Shown: in pieces, positions 38,128 through 51,900 of the stretch
Numbering within the stretch: the first letter of the stretch is position 1
Layout of the letters: each line of letters starts with the position of its first letter
Translations under genes and position numbers: made by a program
Assembly: GCF_947623445.1 (NCBI RefSeq)
Contig: NC_135240.1
Location: 8,742,001 to 8,806,000 of the forward strand
Direction of reading: 5' to 3'
DNA: 64,000 nt
DNA from: Clavelina lepadiformis
Taxonomy: Eukaryota; Chordata; Ascidiacea; Aplousobranchia; Clavelinidae
Notes under the pieces: generated by a model
What the model was told of the DNA's origin: nothing
What the model saw: the letters and a program-made list of their open reading frames with translations, nothing else
Database searches by the model: none

Positions 38128-38624
38128 CAGGGGTGGCCAAACTGCGGCTCTTTGAGCCTTTGACTGCGGCTCTTTTGAATTAGCATTGTTGAATTAGACA
38201 TGCATTTTCCCGGTCTAGACGAGTTGTTTGATCAGATTATGAAACAATGCGTTCTATCAGACGTAGTAACAATGGACTCATTGTTAGTAATAATCAAATT
38301 ACACTCCAAAAAGTACATTATTGTACAGAAGTGTGCTAACTTGTACACTGTAGTTAAGTAAACTATCAGATTGAAGCTGTACGTCAGGGCTGACCTAGTT
38401 TTAAGTCTTGGTTACGGTTATACTAATAATTGTAAATTGCAAAAAGAGTTGGTGAAGCCCAGGTGGAGACTCATAGTATCACCACGCAGCACTAATGTTT
38501 ATCAATAGCTACACTTCTTTGTAAGTGAATAAATTCGTGTTTTTTATTGTTTTGTGTTGTGGCTCTTTTAAAACTGGAATTTGTTATATGCGGCTCGAGC
38601 ATGAAGCAGGTCTGGCCACCCCTG
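38128..38624. mobile_element. 497-bp hAT-type MITE with 8-bp target duplication
   Basis: The element begins CAGGGGTGGCCAAACTGCGG and ends TGGCCACCCCTG. The ends are imperfect inverted repeats, with GCGGCTC words repeated just inside each end. The 8-base word TCGTAGGC flanks it exactly on both sides (38120-38127 and 38625-38632). An 8-bp target duplication with CAGGGGTGGCC-like ends is the signature of the hAT superfamily. No transposase frame is present. The perfect target duplication suggests a fairly recent insertion. Confidence 0.9.
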
Positions 38625-38632
38625 TCGTAGGC

Positions 38633-40516
38633 TATGTCCTTATCATGTTGAGATTAATTTCCGCTTTCGGACGAATATTAACGTAGTACGCTGCAGGTAA
38701 GCAGTGATTAGGAACCTGGTTTAGACAAGGTGTTTGGAAGTGAAAAGTTTTTATTTGGCCGATTTTCCATTTCAATTTTGAGCTTTTCGATTAGAAGGGA
38801 AGCAAGAGATGGACTGACCTCGACACTCTGTCGCGAGATGGCGCAAGCATTTGAGTAAAACAAAGACAGTATGGAGTTAAAATGAGCTAAAAACCACATT
38901 TAAAATCAAATGTTACAGTTATTACCAGTGACAACATCAGAAAGAAATCAATGACTTTCATTTGGCACAACTCACTTTTACAACCAAGCATGGTCGGATA
39001 ATCATGGAGAGAATAGAAATACAAGATGATTTTGTTTTCATTCACTTACCGAAACGTCTGCGTACCCCAAAACGTTTTCTGAAAATCAATATTTTTATAT
39101 CTTTTACATTTCAATATACAAGGTTGTAGAGTAACGTTTATTGAATTTAAAATTTCACGAACAGAATAAAAATCGACACCTTGGTAAAAACGGAAACAAA
39201 GAAGGCTAATCAATTCATAATCAGTAAATCATTTCCAAAAAATTCACACAAACATGCTGTATCGAAATATGTTTCCATAGATCTTTTAGATGGGGTACCG
39301 TACTTTTGGATTGCATGCGGAAAAACGTTGGATTGCAAAACACAATCTTCACAAACGATATTAATAATTTTACGCTGAAGTTTAAAAGCACTCTTACGCA
39401 ATAAAAGCGACGAAAAAAACGCAAATTATCGTCATTATAGTGTTAGACAAATATAGGATTTTGTTTCTACCTTAGAATGAAAATGAATAAGCTTCCTCAC
39501 AATGTTGATTTTGAAATCTGCTGAAGTAGCTTACTGTATACGATGAATATAATGCTGTTTTGTTAATATTGTTACAATTAATAAAAACTATCATTTACAC
39601 GTTCGTTAGGAGAAATTGAGAATGCCTTTAGATGAAATAACAAAACAGCTTCATCACAGAAAAGGTGTGATTTATATGTAAAGCAATACCTTCATAATGC
39701 AATTTTAGTAGACTTTACGATAGTAGTGATAATGGAAAGTATCAAAATACGAGTAACCGTAAGTTCTACAACGATTTACTTAACGCCCTTAACGCGAAAT
39801 GAACATTTACCAGCAATGACAAAATCGAAATTAAATACTGAGTATAAAATATCGTTCGGTTAGTAATTCGAATGCAAATGAACATATAACAAAAGTAAAA
39901 GAGACAGAAAAATGTAATGATTAGTACCGCATCAATTTTCAAACAAAATGAAGAAGAAACACGTTCGCACGCAGTCAACGTGAGCAGTGTAAAGAATTAC
40001 GTAAAAGTAGCAATACACTGTGCGACGTGCGTAATCAAAGGAACCTAATTCAAAGGTTCCTATACGCATTGTTTTCGACCTGTGACTTTCCAACAGCCAA
40101 TCGCTACTGGTTACAGTACGTAATTCCTCATTCCGCCACCTGATGACGACAAAGCGTCATCCATTCCCAAAATTTTGCCGGTCTTCACTGCCCGGTGAGG
40201 TTGGGTCTCTCCAGTGTCGGCTGGTACATTGTCCACTTTGTGCTGCGTCATACAACTGAACTTTCTTTGCAAGCTTTGTCTTCATTGAATAACTCCGTTA
40301 AGTTTTCGGAAGTGACGCCTGCAGTTAATTGCATGCAGCACTTTTAATTGTCGATTCTTCAACCAGTCAAAAATTGTTAAACAGTTTTATAACCGCCAAA
40401 AAACCGTCCAGCTCTAGCTGTAGCCTCAGTACAAGACAAATGTATAAAAAAGCTTATTATACAACCTTGTTTTTATCAATTTATTGTTGAAGACGCTGCA
40501 AATGAGACAGGTTTTT
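38633..40516. other. Intergenic G4-G5, right part, nothing recognised
   Basis: About 1.9 kb from the hAT-type element to the stop codon of G5. It contains only short overlapping frames. On the minus strand an AATAAA lies at 40480-40485, the likely G5 end signal. Confidence 0.4.
40480..40485 (-). promoter_or_regulatory. Candidate polyadenylation signal for G5
   Basis: AATAAA on the minus strand 32 bases after the G5 stop codon. This close placement would give a very short 3' untranslated region. Confidence 0.45.
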
Positions 40517-43500
40517 TCAAAAGTACTCACTCGAGATTGAGCTGAGTTGAGTGATCCGGGTTTCATTACTGAGTGTCCGTTTGTAACCGTTTTTATATTT
40601 GATCTGCTTCGAACTGCCCGTCGTTGAAGTCGAATCGTGTCTCGACACATACTGTGACCGCAATTTGGGCATGGCAAGCTCGATTTGCATCGAGAACAGT
40701 TTGGAGTTGAAGTTTTCGTCGCCTGACCAATCTATGGTCTTGTTTATCTGGAATAGAGTCATGAATTACTTGTGTATATAAGCTTCATCGAAAACTTAAC
40801 TAATTAACTGACCTTCAGACATTTTGTTAAAAGGTTTGCAATTTATAGTTACATTATCGTTGTTTGTATATGATGGAATGACAATGAGTCTTCTTGGAAA
40901 GTGAACAAAAAGAAAAAAATCACTCACTTTAATTGCGCGTGATATCACACGACAAGTGTCATCATGCGCGCCATGCTGTTTTATATACTCTCTTATACCA
41001 GGTACTAGAATGAAGATGAGTTTAGTCTTCGAATTAATCATGTCTTCGAAGCCCTGTTCACATATTAAAGGGTTGAAAAAAAGTTCACTTAGTCTGCTAC
41101 ATTTTGCCGAAAGGGCGCTTTTAGTACAATTTTAAATAGTTCCCGTGTGATAAAAGACAGCTTCTGTCGTGTGTTTTCTTTTATATTTAGACAAATAACA
41201 CGCTTCGCTCTCACGAAAAGATTTCCATACACTGAGAGATAATGATGGGTAGTGTCGTTGATTCGAAGTTCGTTTGGTTTACTTGCATATCTCTCTGTAT
41301 ACGTACCTTATGTAGTGTGTAAACGTTCCAATGATCTTTAAGATACTCCGAAGTGAGAAGAATAACGACTCGATGCGATTGTCTCATGGACGCCACGGTC
41401 AGTTCTGTGCGTACTAAAAGCAAAAAATCCGTTTACTGGTCGGCCATTCATGCAACCGAAAGGTTTCCTTCCGTACATAAAGCAATTTTTGGAACCGCGG
41501 TGTTCCTTGAAACAAACTACGGTTCTACGTGATTGAGAGTGTACGGAAAAAGGAAAAAAGGACATAACACCGGTAACTTACAGCCAAGATCGTATCCATT
41601 TTTGTGCTCATCGTAAATTTTGTATCCTAGTATTTCCATCTCACTTCGCACCGCTGCAACCGCATCCCGGGCTTGGTGTTGGGCGAATTTGTCGATTTCA
41701 GTAGAAAAATGGTAGGATAGGAAAGCACCATATTTCTTATCGTCTGAAAGCGTAGGACAATTAACAGTTGTAGTATACCTTAATCAGGACCTTTACTACA
41801 CCGCAAGCAAATGTAACGACTGCAAATTAATCATAGTTTGAACTTAATCACTCGGCTTGACGTACAACAAGGTTTAAGGAATGTGGTATGGGTTGTAAGT
41901 GTCGAAATGTCCCTCAACGTCAATTATTATTACACAACAAGCAACCTCCCAATTCACGAAGTACGATGATGGGCTCTTATTTTGAAACTTGCCCCATCTA
42001 TTTTAAAGTCGACCTTTATGTAATTCGCCGCTAATGATATTCGACGTCATTTCGCTTACGCAAAGGTATTTTCTTCTGACGTGTATTATGCGCCTAGGGA
42101 TTGTTAATATTCACACCAATCGCCTCTATCTATATTTGAGTTTCACAGTTTGTATTGGTTACAAGACTGGGCGGCTATCACACACCCACAGCTACATGGC
42201 TCGCGAACTTATGGCCTTATATGTACTTTTGACTAAATGAAGGTTGTTAATGGGTGGAGTACACTGATGTAGTTTAATGTCATAATAGCCTAATCTTGCC
42301 TCGAATCTCAATGACACTCCTGATAAATCACCTGGAACATAGGAGCTGAATTTCCGCTTCCAGAAGATTTTAACATAGACCAGTTTCCACCAGATAAGCA
42401 AAGTGATGAGGACATCCAAGGCTATGATCGCGATCACGACGCCGCAAATGATAGAAGCATTAACCAGTTCCGATGTGTGGTTTTCTGAAAGGTGTACTCT
42501 TTCAGTCGCTGTCCGGTTCGCTATTTTAAACGACAGAACGTACGTGCCGGTGTCTTCTTGTGCAAAATTGCTGCAAAAATTATTAGTGAAGTTAACGATT
42601 ATTAACTACCATGCAGGAATATTATCACTATGTTATACGTTAAAACTAATAGCAAAATCGGCTTAATCCTATCCCACAAAAAAATTGATCATCAGTCACG
42701 GTAACTAAGGCATCTTATCAAAGTGAATACAAGCAGATCGTACAATGCTAAAGACTTACTCGATAACAAATTTTATGTTAATGAGCTCCTCGTTTAATAA
42801 GCGTTCTTCGTGATTTGGAGTCTTATGGTAGCACATCTCATCCCGCATATTACTAAGAAGAGATAACAGTTATCGTTATTTCTGAGCAAGTCAAACTTAC
42901 AACCTTATTCGTCTAATTCGTGGCCAACGAACGATGCATTGAACGTATCAAAATTGATTTTATACATGCCCACTGATTCGCTTCTTAGAACCGGAGCAGT
43001 AATTAACGCTCTTGACAGTTTACAATCATAGCCGGGCCAATGTTGTAATTAAAAGCATTTCGACAAAGTTGTCAACTTACAACCAACAACGTTTTCTTGC
43101 GTTCTTGTTTTCTTCTGTTCCAGGATCTTCCATGTGTTCCTCGCATTGCATGGAAGGCGAGTCTTTCTTACCCTAAATAAGAGTCAATTTTAAGCAAACA
43201 TCATAGTATGTGGCATTTTTATGCTTTGATGGAACAAACGATGGATGCTGGAATAGCTGCCACCGCCACACGATTTGTAGAAACACTTTTTATGTCTAAA
43301 ACGGGTTATGTAGTTTGCTTAAAAGCTTTCCGGTACAGCGCTGAACCGCTGCGTCATGTCTGGCCGAAGATTTATAACTTCGTACCAGGCAGACAGGTTT
43401 TTAAGTGCCCTCCTACGCGTAAACATCGGTGCAAGAAAGAGCGTTTGGTGACTCGGCTCAATACAAAAATGCTGCTGTGGTTATTGCGTAACATCTAAAT

Positions 43501-45974
43501 GATGCTTTCATTAATTCAGAACTTGTGGGGATAACATAAAATAGATGAAATTTCAAACCTCGTCTTTTTTCCAAAAGATTTCGTAATAAATGCCGTGTGT
43601 CTTCTTATAACCGGGGTTCACGTAACACTCAACTTCGGCTCTCTGGTTGAGAGAAACTTTGTAAGTTTTCTTGCTACATCTCACTGAATGATCTCCCAAA
43701 GGTACGGCCGCTGGGGAAAATTGTCGTACAATTTACTGAAAGAATAAGATCTGAAATACCGACGGTAACAGACAGATACGCACTATGCTGTACTGTACGT
43801 CATATTTTAAATATCAAATGTTAAAATATGTGATTTCGTTATCATTTAATACCAGTAAACGATAAATAAAGTATATTTTTGCCACCTTTAGCAGTCGGCA
43901 TACGATGAAAAACATTCGACTATACCTTTCACACACAGCTTGTGGTTAATTACATGTCGGGTCATTCCATTGTAGGAGACGGCGCAAGTATATGTGCCTG
44001 GATGATGCCACTCGAGTGAGGACAGAGAAAGCTGAAAAAGTGAAAATTTGGCTGTTTATTTACCAATTACATGCGTAAAACTTATTAGATCAGTTTTAAG
44101 TTAGCGATTTAAAATATAGGTGAAATAATTTGTTACGGTAAAATTTGTTGGATTTCCTGATTTTATCGTAGTTTTTGCGAAAAGTTTGAACGTGTTTCGT
44201 CGTTAGTTTTTTCTAACTAACCTCAACAGAATTCGCTACTCACTTATGTTTGTTTGTATCAGACTTTTCCATATGTGTTGTCAATTGATCATACTACATC
44301 AAAGAATAATTAGTTTCACTTACAGATTCCCATTCGGTGTCACTTTTTCCCGTTTCAGCCCCTTTTGGTAAAGGACCACAGTTGTGGTACCATTTGGCGC
44401 TGTAATTCTTCAACATAAGCGCTTCCATTGGTGGAAGATTTTGACCGGGTACTATATAAAATAGTTTAAGAAATACGACAAAAATTAAATAGATTCAATA
44501 AAAATGTGTATAAAAGCTTTTTTAAAAAACACTACAGGCACAAATCTACCTGTGAATATCAATGACAGAATAAATTACTTCAAGTATTACGTTAACTGAT
44601 ATAAATCAATTAGTAAAAAATTTGGACTTAACTTGTTTATCTTTAATTTCAATGAAATTAGATCATTAAAAAATTAAAATATTCTCGATTTTATTAGGTC
44701 TAAAAACTTATTTCATTACGATGGCAAATGCCAAACGAATACTTAAAATCTGTAGGTATTTTTAGTATATTTTTTGTCAATTTTAATAGATAAAACCTCA
44801 TTTTACATTCTTTTTTCACATTAACCTTGTAAATAATTCCTATTAAAGAGCACACCTGTGCATCCAAATAGTTTTCGGTCGTAGAGCTGGCTGTAATGGT
44901 TGATTGAAATCGTTGAATCTTTCATTGCTTCTTTGCACTGGACTTCTGGAAGTTGGGTAACGTTCAGTTGGAGAAAACCGATGGTACATGCTGTTCCTTC
45001 TGAATTCTGGAAAATTTACGATTTGCAACAAGTTATTATTACTTATTGCTAAGTTTGCACACAACCATTTTACTTAGATATAATGAACAACCGTCTCATT
45101 CAACAAATATCCGGAACTCTTTTAGTGTGTAACTTCAATGCAAAAATGAGCATCAGTTTATTTCATACCCATCTCTCAATTTGATAATGACGAGAATGGC
45201 CCTCAGTTAAATTTTCTATCCTGTGGTCAATGGATACCAAGAAATCATCGGTACCAGAGGCGTTGATTAAAAGTTGATTATTATCCAAGTCCCAAATAAG
45301 GCACTGAAACAAAAATAGCTGACTCACTTTTTACAAAAATGGCAATATTAAATTCTTACAGCATATTTTGGAAACATTGACAAATCATTGCAAATAAATA
45401 TGCCTAAAAAATCTGCATAACGTACAGTAAAAGTGGTTTCTTGATAGCCGGTATTTCCTTCATCATAAGCACTGCCGTCATAGTCGATGTTTGTATAATT
45501 AGAAGGATACTCATACTCATTATGATGGACCAAATGACATGCTAGTAACAGGGGCCAGCCAAGATGTACCACTTTTGATCTATTGGGTTCACGCTTGCAA
45601 TCCGAATCATGCGGACCTGATACGAAACAACAGGTTCCTATTTTATATGCTACTAACATGTAAACTTAAGTCGGGCAATTAGTTTGCAACATAATATCTA
45701 CTTGTGCAAAATCTAATCGACTCACAATGTTAACAAAAAATAGAGAAAAGTTAGCCTGTCCCTATTTTTTGTTCATTTTATCACCAGTTATTAATAACTT
45801 GAAACAAAATTTACACACATAGTTTACAATTCGGAAAGGTTTAGGTTAAACGAAAGTAAATATTTAAAATGTTAAACATTTATTACCATTTCTTGAGAGA
45901 AATTCCGATCGAGCAAACCGAAATAGAACTGCAATAACCACCAAGATTATAACACGCAAACCTATATTTGTCAT
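40517..45974 (-). CDS. G5: IL-1-receptor-like protein with three Ig domains and TIR
   Basis: Fourteen exons on the minus strand: 45974-45887, 45616-45426, 45303-45169, 45006-44856, 44451-44324, 44031-43926, 43710-43559, 43172-43081, 42852-42760, 42570-42332, 41743-41582, 41413-41307, 41053-40928, 40747-40517. They join in frame to 2001 nt (666 residues), the longest of the set. The signal peptide contains LRVIILVVIAVLF. Ig1 (30-138) has LGWPLLLAC and an acidic, tyrosine-rich insert; Ig2 (139-266) has PGTYTCAVSY; Ig3 (267-410) has AEVECYVNPG and EDTGTYVL. A membrane helix lies at about 413-436, then IFWKRKFSSY. The TIR (from 459) starts DDKKYGAFLSYHF, followed by LGYKIYDEHKNG, HRVVILLTSEYL, LIFILVPGI and FSMQIELAMPKL. 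As in the other members the FW of box 3 is not kept. The splice donor after exon 8 could also be placed five bases earlier. Likely a signalling type I receptor; ligand unknown. Confidence 0.85.
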
Positions 45975-48900
45975 GTTTGACAGTCGGTAATGCTACTATA
46001 GTAGCTTACTTTTAAACTACTATAAAAACATTTATTTTTTCTTAATTAAACTTTCTGCAAAAATAATACAGAGATAAAGATATAGTATGACAAACAAAAA
46101 GATGCTTTTAGCTCTATAATTTCCTGTTTCTTTTTAAACTTATTCTATTTAAACAAAAGTTAAAATTATTATATATTATTATTATAAATTATTAAAAATA
46201 TTTTAACAACTACAACTACAACATAAATTCTTTTACAAAGTTTGGCAGTTATAATATTTAAAGCAGATTTTTTTTAGCCACCTACAATATAAAAACCTTC
46301 CTGAAGCTTTGAAACATTTTCGCTAAAAACGATTGCTGTTTTCTGTACATTTACGTAAATGTAGTATATGAGATCCGAGAAAAAGGAAAAACTCTAGGTA
46401 CTGATAAGATTCTTGTATTTTATTGATAGTTGGGGAAATTTTCTGACAGTAAAATTACGAAAAGTAATACTAAAATTGGTAAGAAGAGTCGTTAAGCCGT
46501 TAACTTACATTCCATTAAAGTTGACGATAACAACCAAAGGTGAAGTTAATAAAAATTTAAATTTGAACAAAAAATACAAATCAAAAAACTAAAGGTTTCG
46601 AGTTATGAAAACCTTCTACTGAGCATAAATATGTCTTTGACGACATGCAAACAATAAAGTCTTTTTCTGTCTTTGATCTTTCGTATATAAACCAGCAACA
46701 TCAAAGGTTATACAAATTCAAAGCAAAACATCCTCGGCCATCTTCCTTATATAGCTTTAGACATACCAGGAAGTCAAATGAGCCAGCGCAGTGTCTTTGC
46801 TGTGGTATCCGGGCTTACAAAAGTTAAGTGAAAAGGGGAAAATTTACTTCGTGAAAATCATCGCTAGTTTTGCAAATGACACAACCCGCTCAGCTGAATG
46901 ATATACAAAGGTGCTTTTTAGGGATAGTTTTTTTGAGTAATTTTTTGTTAGGTTCCTGACAAGAAAGGGAAGCGACACTGCTTGAGGGCTCACCACGTAA
47001 ATACCATAACCGGAAGCACCCAGCATTATTTATGCGGGTCAGCGCTTCAAACGCAAAACAAACTATAAACAAATCCCGGAATTTTTCGAACACTAACCTT
47101 TAAGCGCCCTCATCGGATAAATTTATTAATTTATGCTAAAGGCTCTTACACTATTCTTAAAAACATCGACTTGAAGATGCTTACGTTGAGAAAAACTACA
47201 CTCATGTGCTACTACAAGGATATTAGGATTGTACACACGGCTATAGCCTAAAGCGCTTATTTAAAGGGGTGTGCCGGTGCGTACAATAAAATAACCGATG
47301 CGACCAAAAATTTTTGAGTCCGCAAATGTAGGTTGTAACTGAAATCTACCCACCGTTAAAATATAACATTTTGTCCAACGTACAGTAGCCTATATTGAAA
47401 TTAAACTGGGCAAATGTCGGGGATGTTCCCCAAAACCAAAACTTTTTTTTTCTGGAACGATCCGTTTAAAAATGATAACTCACAATCTTTTAAAAATGCT
47501 CAAACAAACGTTATTGTGCAAAAACATGTGGATCAATATATAATTGTAAGCCATTGTTAATCTACATAACAAAATTGCACAAAGATAAAAAGCGCCAGAG
47601 ATTTTTAGCTTAAAGGTTTATTAAATTCGCGCCGATCTCTGGCCAGAGACAGAGTGCCAGAGGCAAAAAGATAAATCATGCTCTCGCAAAAATGCAAAAA
47701 AAAATTCAAGTGTTTAAAATAACGACTGCGGTATCAGAGCAAAAAAAGGAGCTGTTTATTCGTCGTGGTTATGCCTAACAAACCGGTTTTTCACGATAAA
47801 ACGAGCGCAAAAAAACGAAGAAAAAATGGCGCGCTGTGCGCAAAGCTTATGCGAACAAATAAGGCGAATTTTTCCATTGCTTTCTTGGTTCTAACTAACA
47901 CAAGATTGAATAGATTTCTTTTCCATAGCAAACAAAGGAACTATAGCGACATATAGCTAATATTACTAGTATATACTATAGCATACCAAAGGGAGCATGT
48001 GTATTTGGAAAACCTACTTTTTTGATGTGGAAGTTTATTTAAAATTTATTTTCATCATTCAATTTTCAACGAAATTAATTTCAGTATTGTTAACCAGCGA
48101 CAGGGCATAAAGTTTGAGCATCAGAACGACAGAAAATTCGCAAAACCAAACGTTATTTATCAGCATGATTCATAGACCCTATTTTGCCAGCTCACGTTTC
48201 GTACCAAAAATATAATCTTACGCGTTACCTATAACATCAGCTCAGGGCATAAGTTCGCGCATTTATACGCTGAAGCAAATGCACTGCAATCATGCACACA
48301 CATGCAGAGTAGGCTACACTTGTATAAGCAATTGTGTCAACAGCGCAAGTAATTTCCGAATTTATATCAGTAAATTAAAATATAACTTCAATTATGTACC
48401 AGTAGAAAATCTACTTGAAAACTGAATAAAACAGTTCATATACAGTATGTCTAACACATACTGTCTAATTGGCCAAGTAAACTTATTACAACAAGGCCTA
48501 CAATAACATACAAGATTCCTATTCTTCCCTAAATAATGAAAGTATTACCCTTGATTTAAAGAAAAATGAACAAAAATACTCTGAATCTCAATTAAATTGC
48601 TACATTTTGCTCACCTGAAATCGGGATATTACTTGAAGTTTTTGTTTTTGTTAGCAATAAGCTCCCATTTGCTTAACAGAAGTCCCTTCAGCTCCACCTA
48701 ACGTTGACCTCTGCGCGAACTAGAGCGAACGAAAATAACTTTATATATCAAAAAATACAAAAAGTAATGCAAAAATCTAGCTGCTATTCTGTGTATATTT
48801 TGTTTATCTCGTCAAAACTGGCAACATCTATATCCACTGTAGGCCTTCAGTATACTGTATAGTAGTCAACGATCCACTACGTGTAATGTTTCATGCTTAG

Positions 48901-51900
48901 ACAAGGTATCTATCTTTGGCGGTGTTGATAAAATTCGTGATGACTGTATGGCGCCCGCGGCCATATTTCTCATATCTTTTGTTTGTAATAACACATAAGG
49001 CGCTTTCAACGAGCGCTTTGTACAAGCATATTTTCATCACAGCACCTTAACTGCGACCGGGTAAGACAAAACGCCCACACACTTCCTATGTACTAAAACG
49101 TAGATTAGCCCATTCAAAGGGGATTTTATTAGTTCACCACAGACAACTTGAGAAACGTCGCACAACACCATATACATTTCCTTCGAGCTAATAAAGACAC
49201 GGAAGTAACAACCATACGATTTTACATATACCACACCTTTTTAATTTGAAATAATGACAGCAGACAATCAAGTAGTCATTAAGTCGACTTCATCGCAATC
49301 CAGACATTATAACCGAAAATGCGATTTTGATTATATCTCTCCCGCCCGAAACAAGAAGCTAACCAGTTCTTTATTCCAAGTTTTGAATCATTTGTAAACG
49401 ATTAAACAATTGAAAGCATCGCTGACAATTACGTTTTAAGCACCAACACGAACCATTATGCAAAACTTCTACGCGAACGGGACATTTGCAACCGCTAATG
49501 AAAAATATGGCGTCTGTGTGTTAAAGCAGACGGAAACATTCCGTCTTCATGCATTCTTCAAACTTCATGCTTCGCTACTAAAACGATTCCTAGGAGCCGT
49601 TTATTTGTCTCGGTTTATGCAAGGCCCTTAAGCTCCTATAGGTCAAGCGTAACCAACATTCCTTGCGTATCAAGATATTTTGTTACGAGTGTTACCAAAA
49701 GATACAAGTTCAAGTATACCCGATACCCACATCACACTTAAAACTGTCTTATGTAAATGTCAGACTCTGCGTTAATCAAGTTTGTAACTGAAACTTGGCA
49801 GATAATAATGTGTAAAATGCAACAACACGGGTTAAGGTAAACTTAAACCTTTGAAGCTAAATGACCCGGGTCTACTGGTTATTATCACAAATCCCGTTGT
49901 TTCGCTTCACTTAACTCAGATGCTGTTGTGTGATTCTTAAACAAGTTTTGAGTGCTTCTGTGGTCTACCCGGTATTAATTACACTTCAAAATGGATTAGA
50001 TAACATGTCGTGTAACGGTTACATTGTAACCTACCAAAGATTACACAAATTTTCTACCAACATTCGACCCACAAACGATGCATAATCAATTAGAAGCAGT
50101 TGTTAGCGCCGCAAATTGCCTTTTTGCTGCTTTACAATCGATCAATAAAACGTTAGTTCTGAGTCTCTACGGTCAACAAGTTTGTCTCTAAGCACACCAA
50201 GCAGTCTTGATGTGTCGCCTTCTCAAGCAAACGATTCACCATATCAGTCGCCCACCTTGTTATATCATTAAGGGAGCGATGCAAACTAATTAACTGTCTC
50301 CGGCCACTATACCTTCTTCAAAACTCACTTATAATTTGATACAGCTGTGTAATTTATCACGACGGTTCTCTGTCATTTGAACCATTGTTTCGAGGCGTTG
50401 CCGTGTAAAAAATTGTTTATGCACATTTCATGTAAGATTTTCATAAATCTTTTATAATCAATCGCAAAAAATTTACGGATGTAGCATATTGCTGGTGACA
50501 GCGTGACTTAAGTTCAGGAAAAGACACGCCGTTTTCAAGGAAAAATCCATTCTGCAGAAAATTAATCACGACACGATGATTTGAAATCTGTTTTCGCTCC
50601 TCGATCAATAAACTTGGCATTACCATTAATTACAAGCAGGCAGATCAGTTTGTTCTCAATTATATGCGCAGATTTTACTTTAAAAAATTCAAATTTATGC
50701 CATCAACCAGCTTGTTGCAATTAATTTTGTTTTAAAAATTTTGCAATTAATTTTGTTCAGAAGTTTAAAAACATAGGTGTCTACAATTGCGCTTAAAGAC
50801 AAAATTTTCAATGATGACTTCAAAGAGCTTCGTTGGACATTTGCGTAAAATGATTTGAATTCTTCCGGGAAGATGAGTTCAAACCTTGAAACCACTTCGA
50901 ATATCGAACTTTTGAGTCAAATTATAAAACTGATTTTATATGTATCGACCGTTGCCACACCTATATGTGTGCGTAGAACCCAATAAATACCAAAATAAGC
51001 ACTAGTTAAGGTCACTACTGTACCAAAATACAGGATCAGCCAAAAACAAAGAGTTCCACTCGAATTTAACCGAATTTTTGTCACACGACTATCGCTTGTC
51101 GCTTTTTTCCATGCGGGTATAGTACTATTTCGTGTAAGGGTACGTAGACTGAAATTACATTAAAATCGTATGATAGCGCCATGCTAATAACCCAGTTTGT
51201 CTAATTAATGCAAGTAGCTTAACCGGACACGTATGTCAGACCGAATACTTTGGCGTTATACACACGATCCTCTATCACGTTTTTATACTGTAGCACATTT
51301 TAATCCTCACTGTTGGTTGTAAGTGCTATTGCGTCGTTTTCGTGTAAATGATTATTTTAAAACGCAAATAAGCTACTGTAAACCGAAATCACAGCCAACT
51401 AAGCCTTTCCCATTATTGCAGTGTTTGCTATCTCGTATGAAATCCATAAATAAGCAAACCTGTATGAAGCATAAACAAACCAATAATTCAAACAAAGTAA
51501 GTTTTAACAAAAACAATATAGTCATCCAAATCGCCTCAATTCGCGTAAAGTTGGATGACGAACAACCAACCCAAACATAAATAAATAATGACAGAATTGT
51601 CTGGCGGAACATCAAGGCTTTGCCTTCAGTCAAGTAACTGGTTACGTTAAGGAGTCAGTATCAACATCCGGTATTATATATACGACAAATATATTAGACC
51701 CATGAAAAACACGAGACCTCGTTTTGTTGCATATATACATGTGTATATTTCTTCACATAAAAATCAACGCACCCTTAAACGATAAAAATTTGAAAATTAA
51801 GCTTTTGTACAGGTGATTGTATATGAAGCTGTTTATTCGTGGAATGTAACGTTTTATAACACGTCACCACCTTCATAATGACGCACGTAACAATGCTAGG

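Noticed and set aside
43208-43498. 96-codon plus-strand frame in an intron of G5
   Set aside because: No domain, no promoter signal and no similarity to anything else in the window; chance is the simplest explanation.
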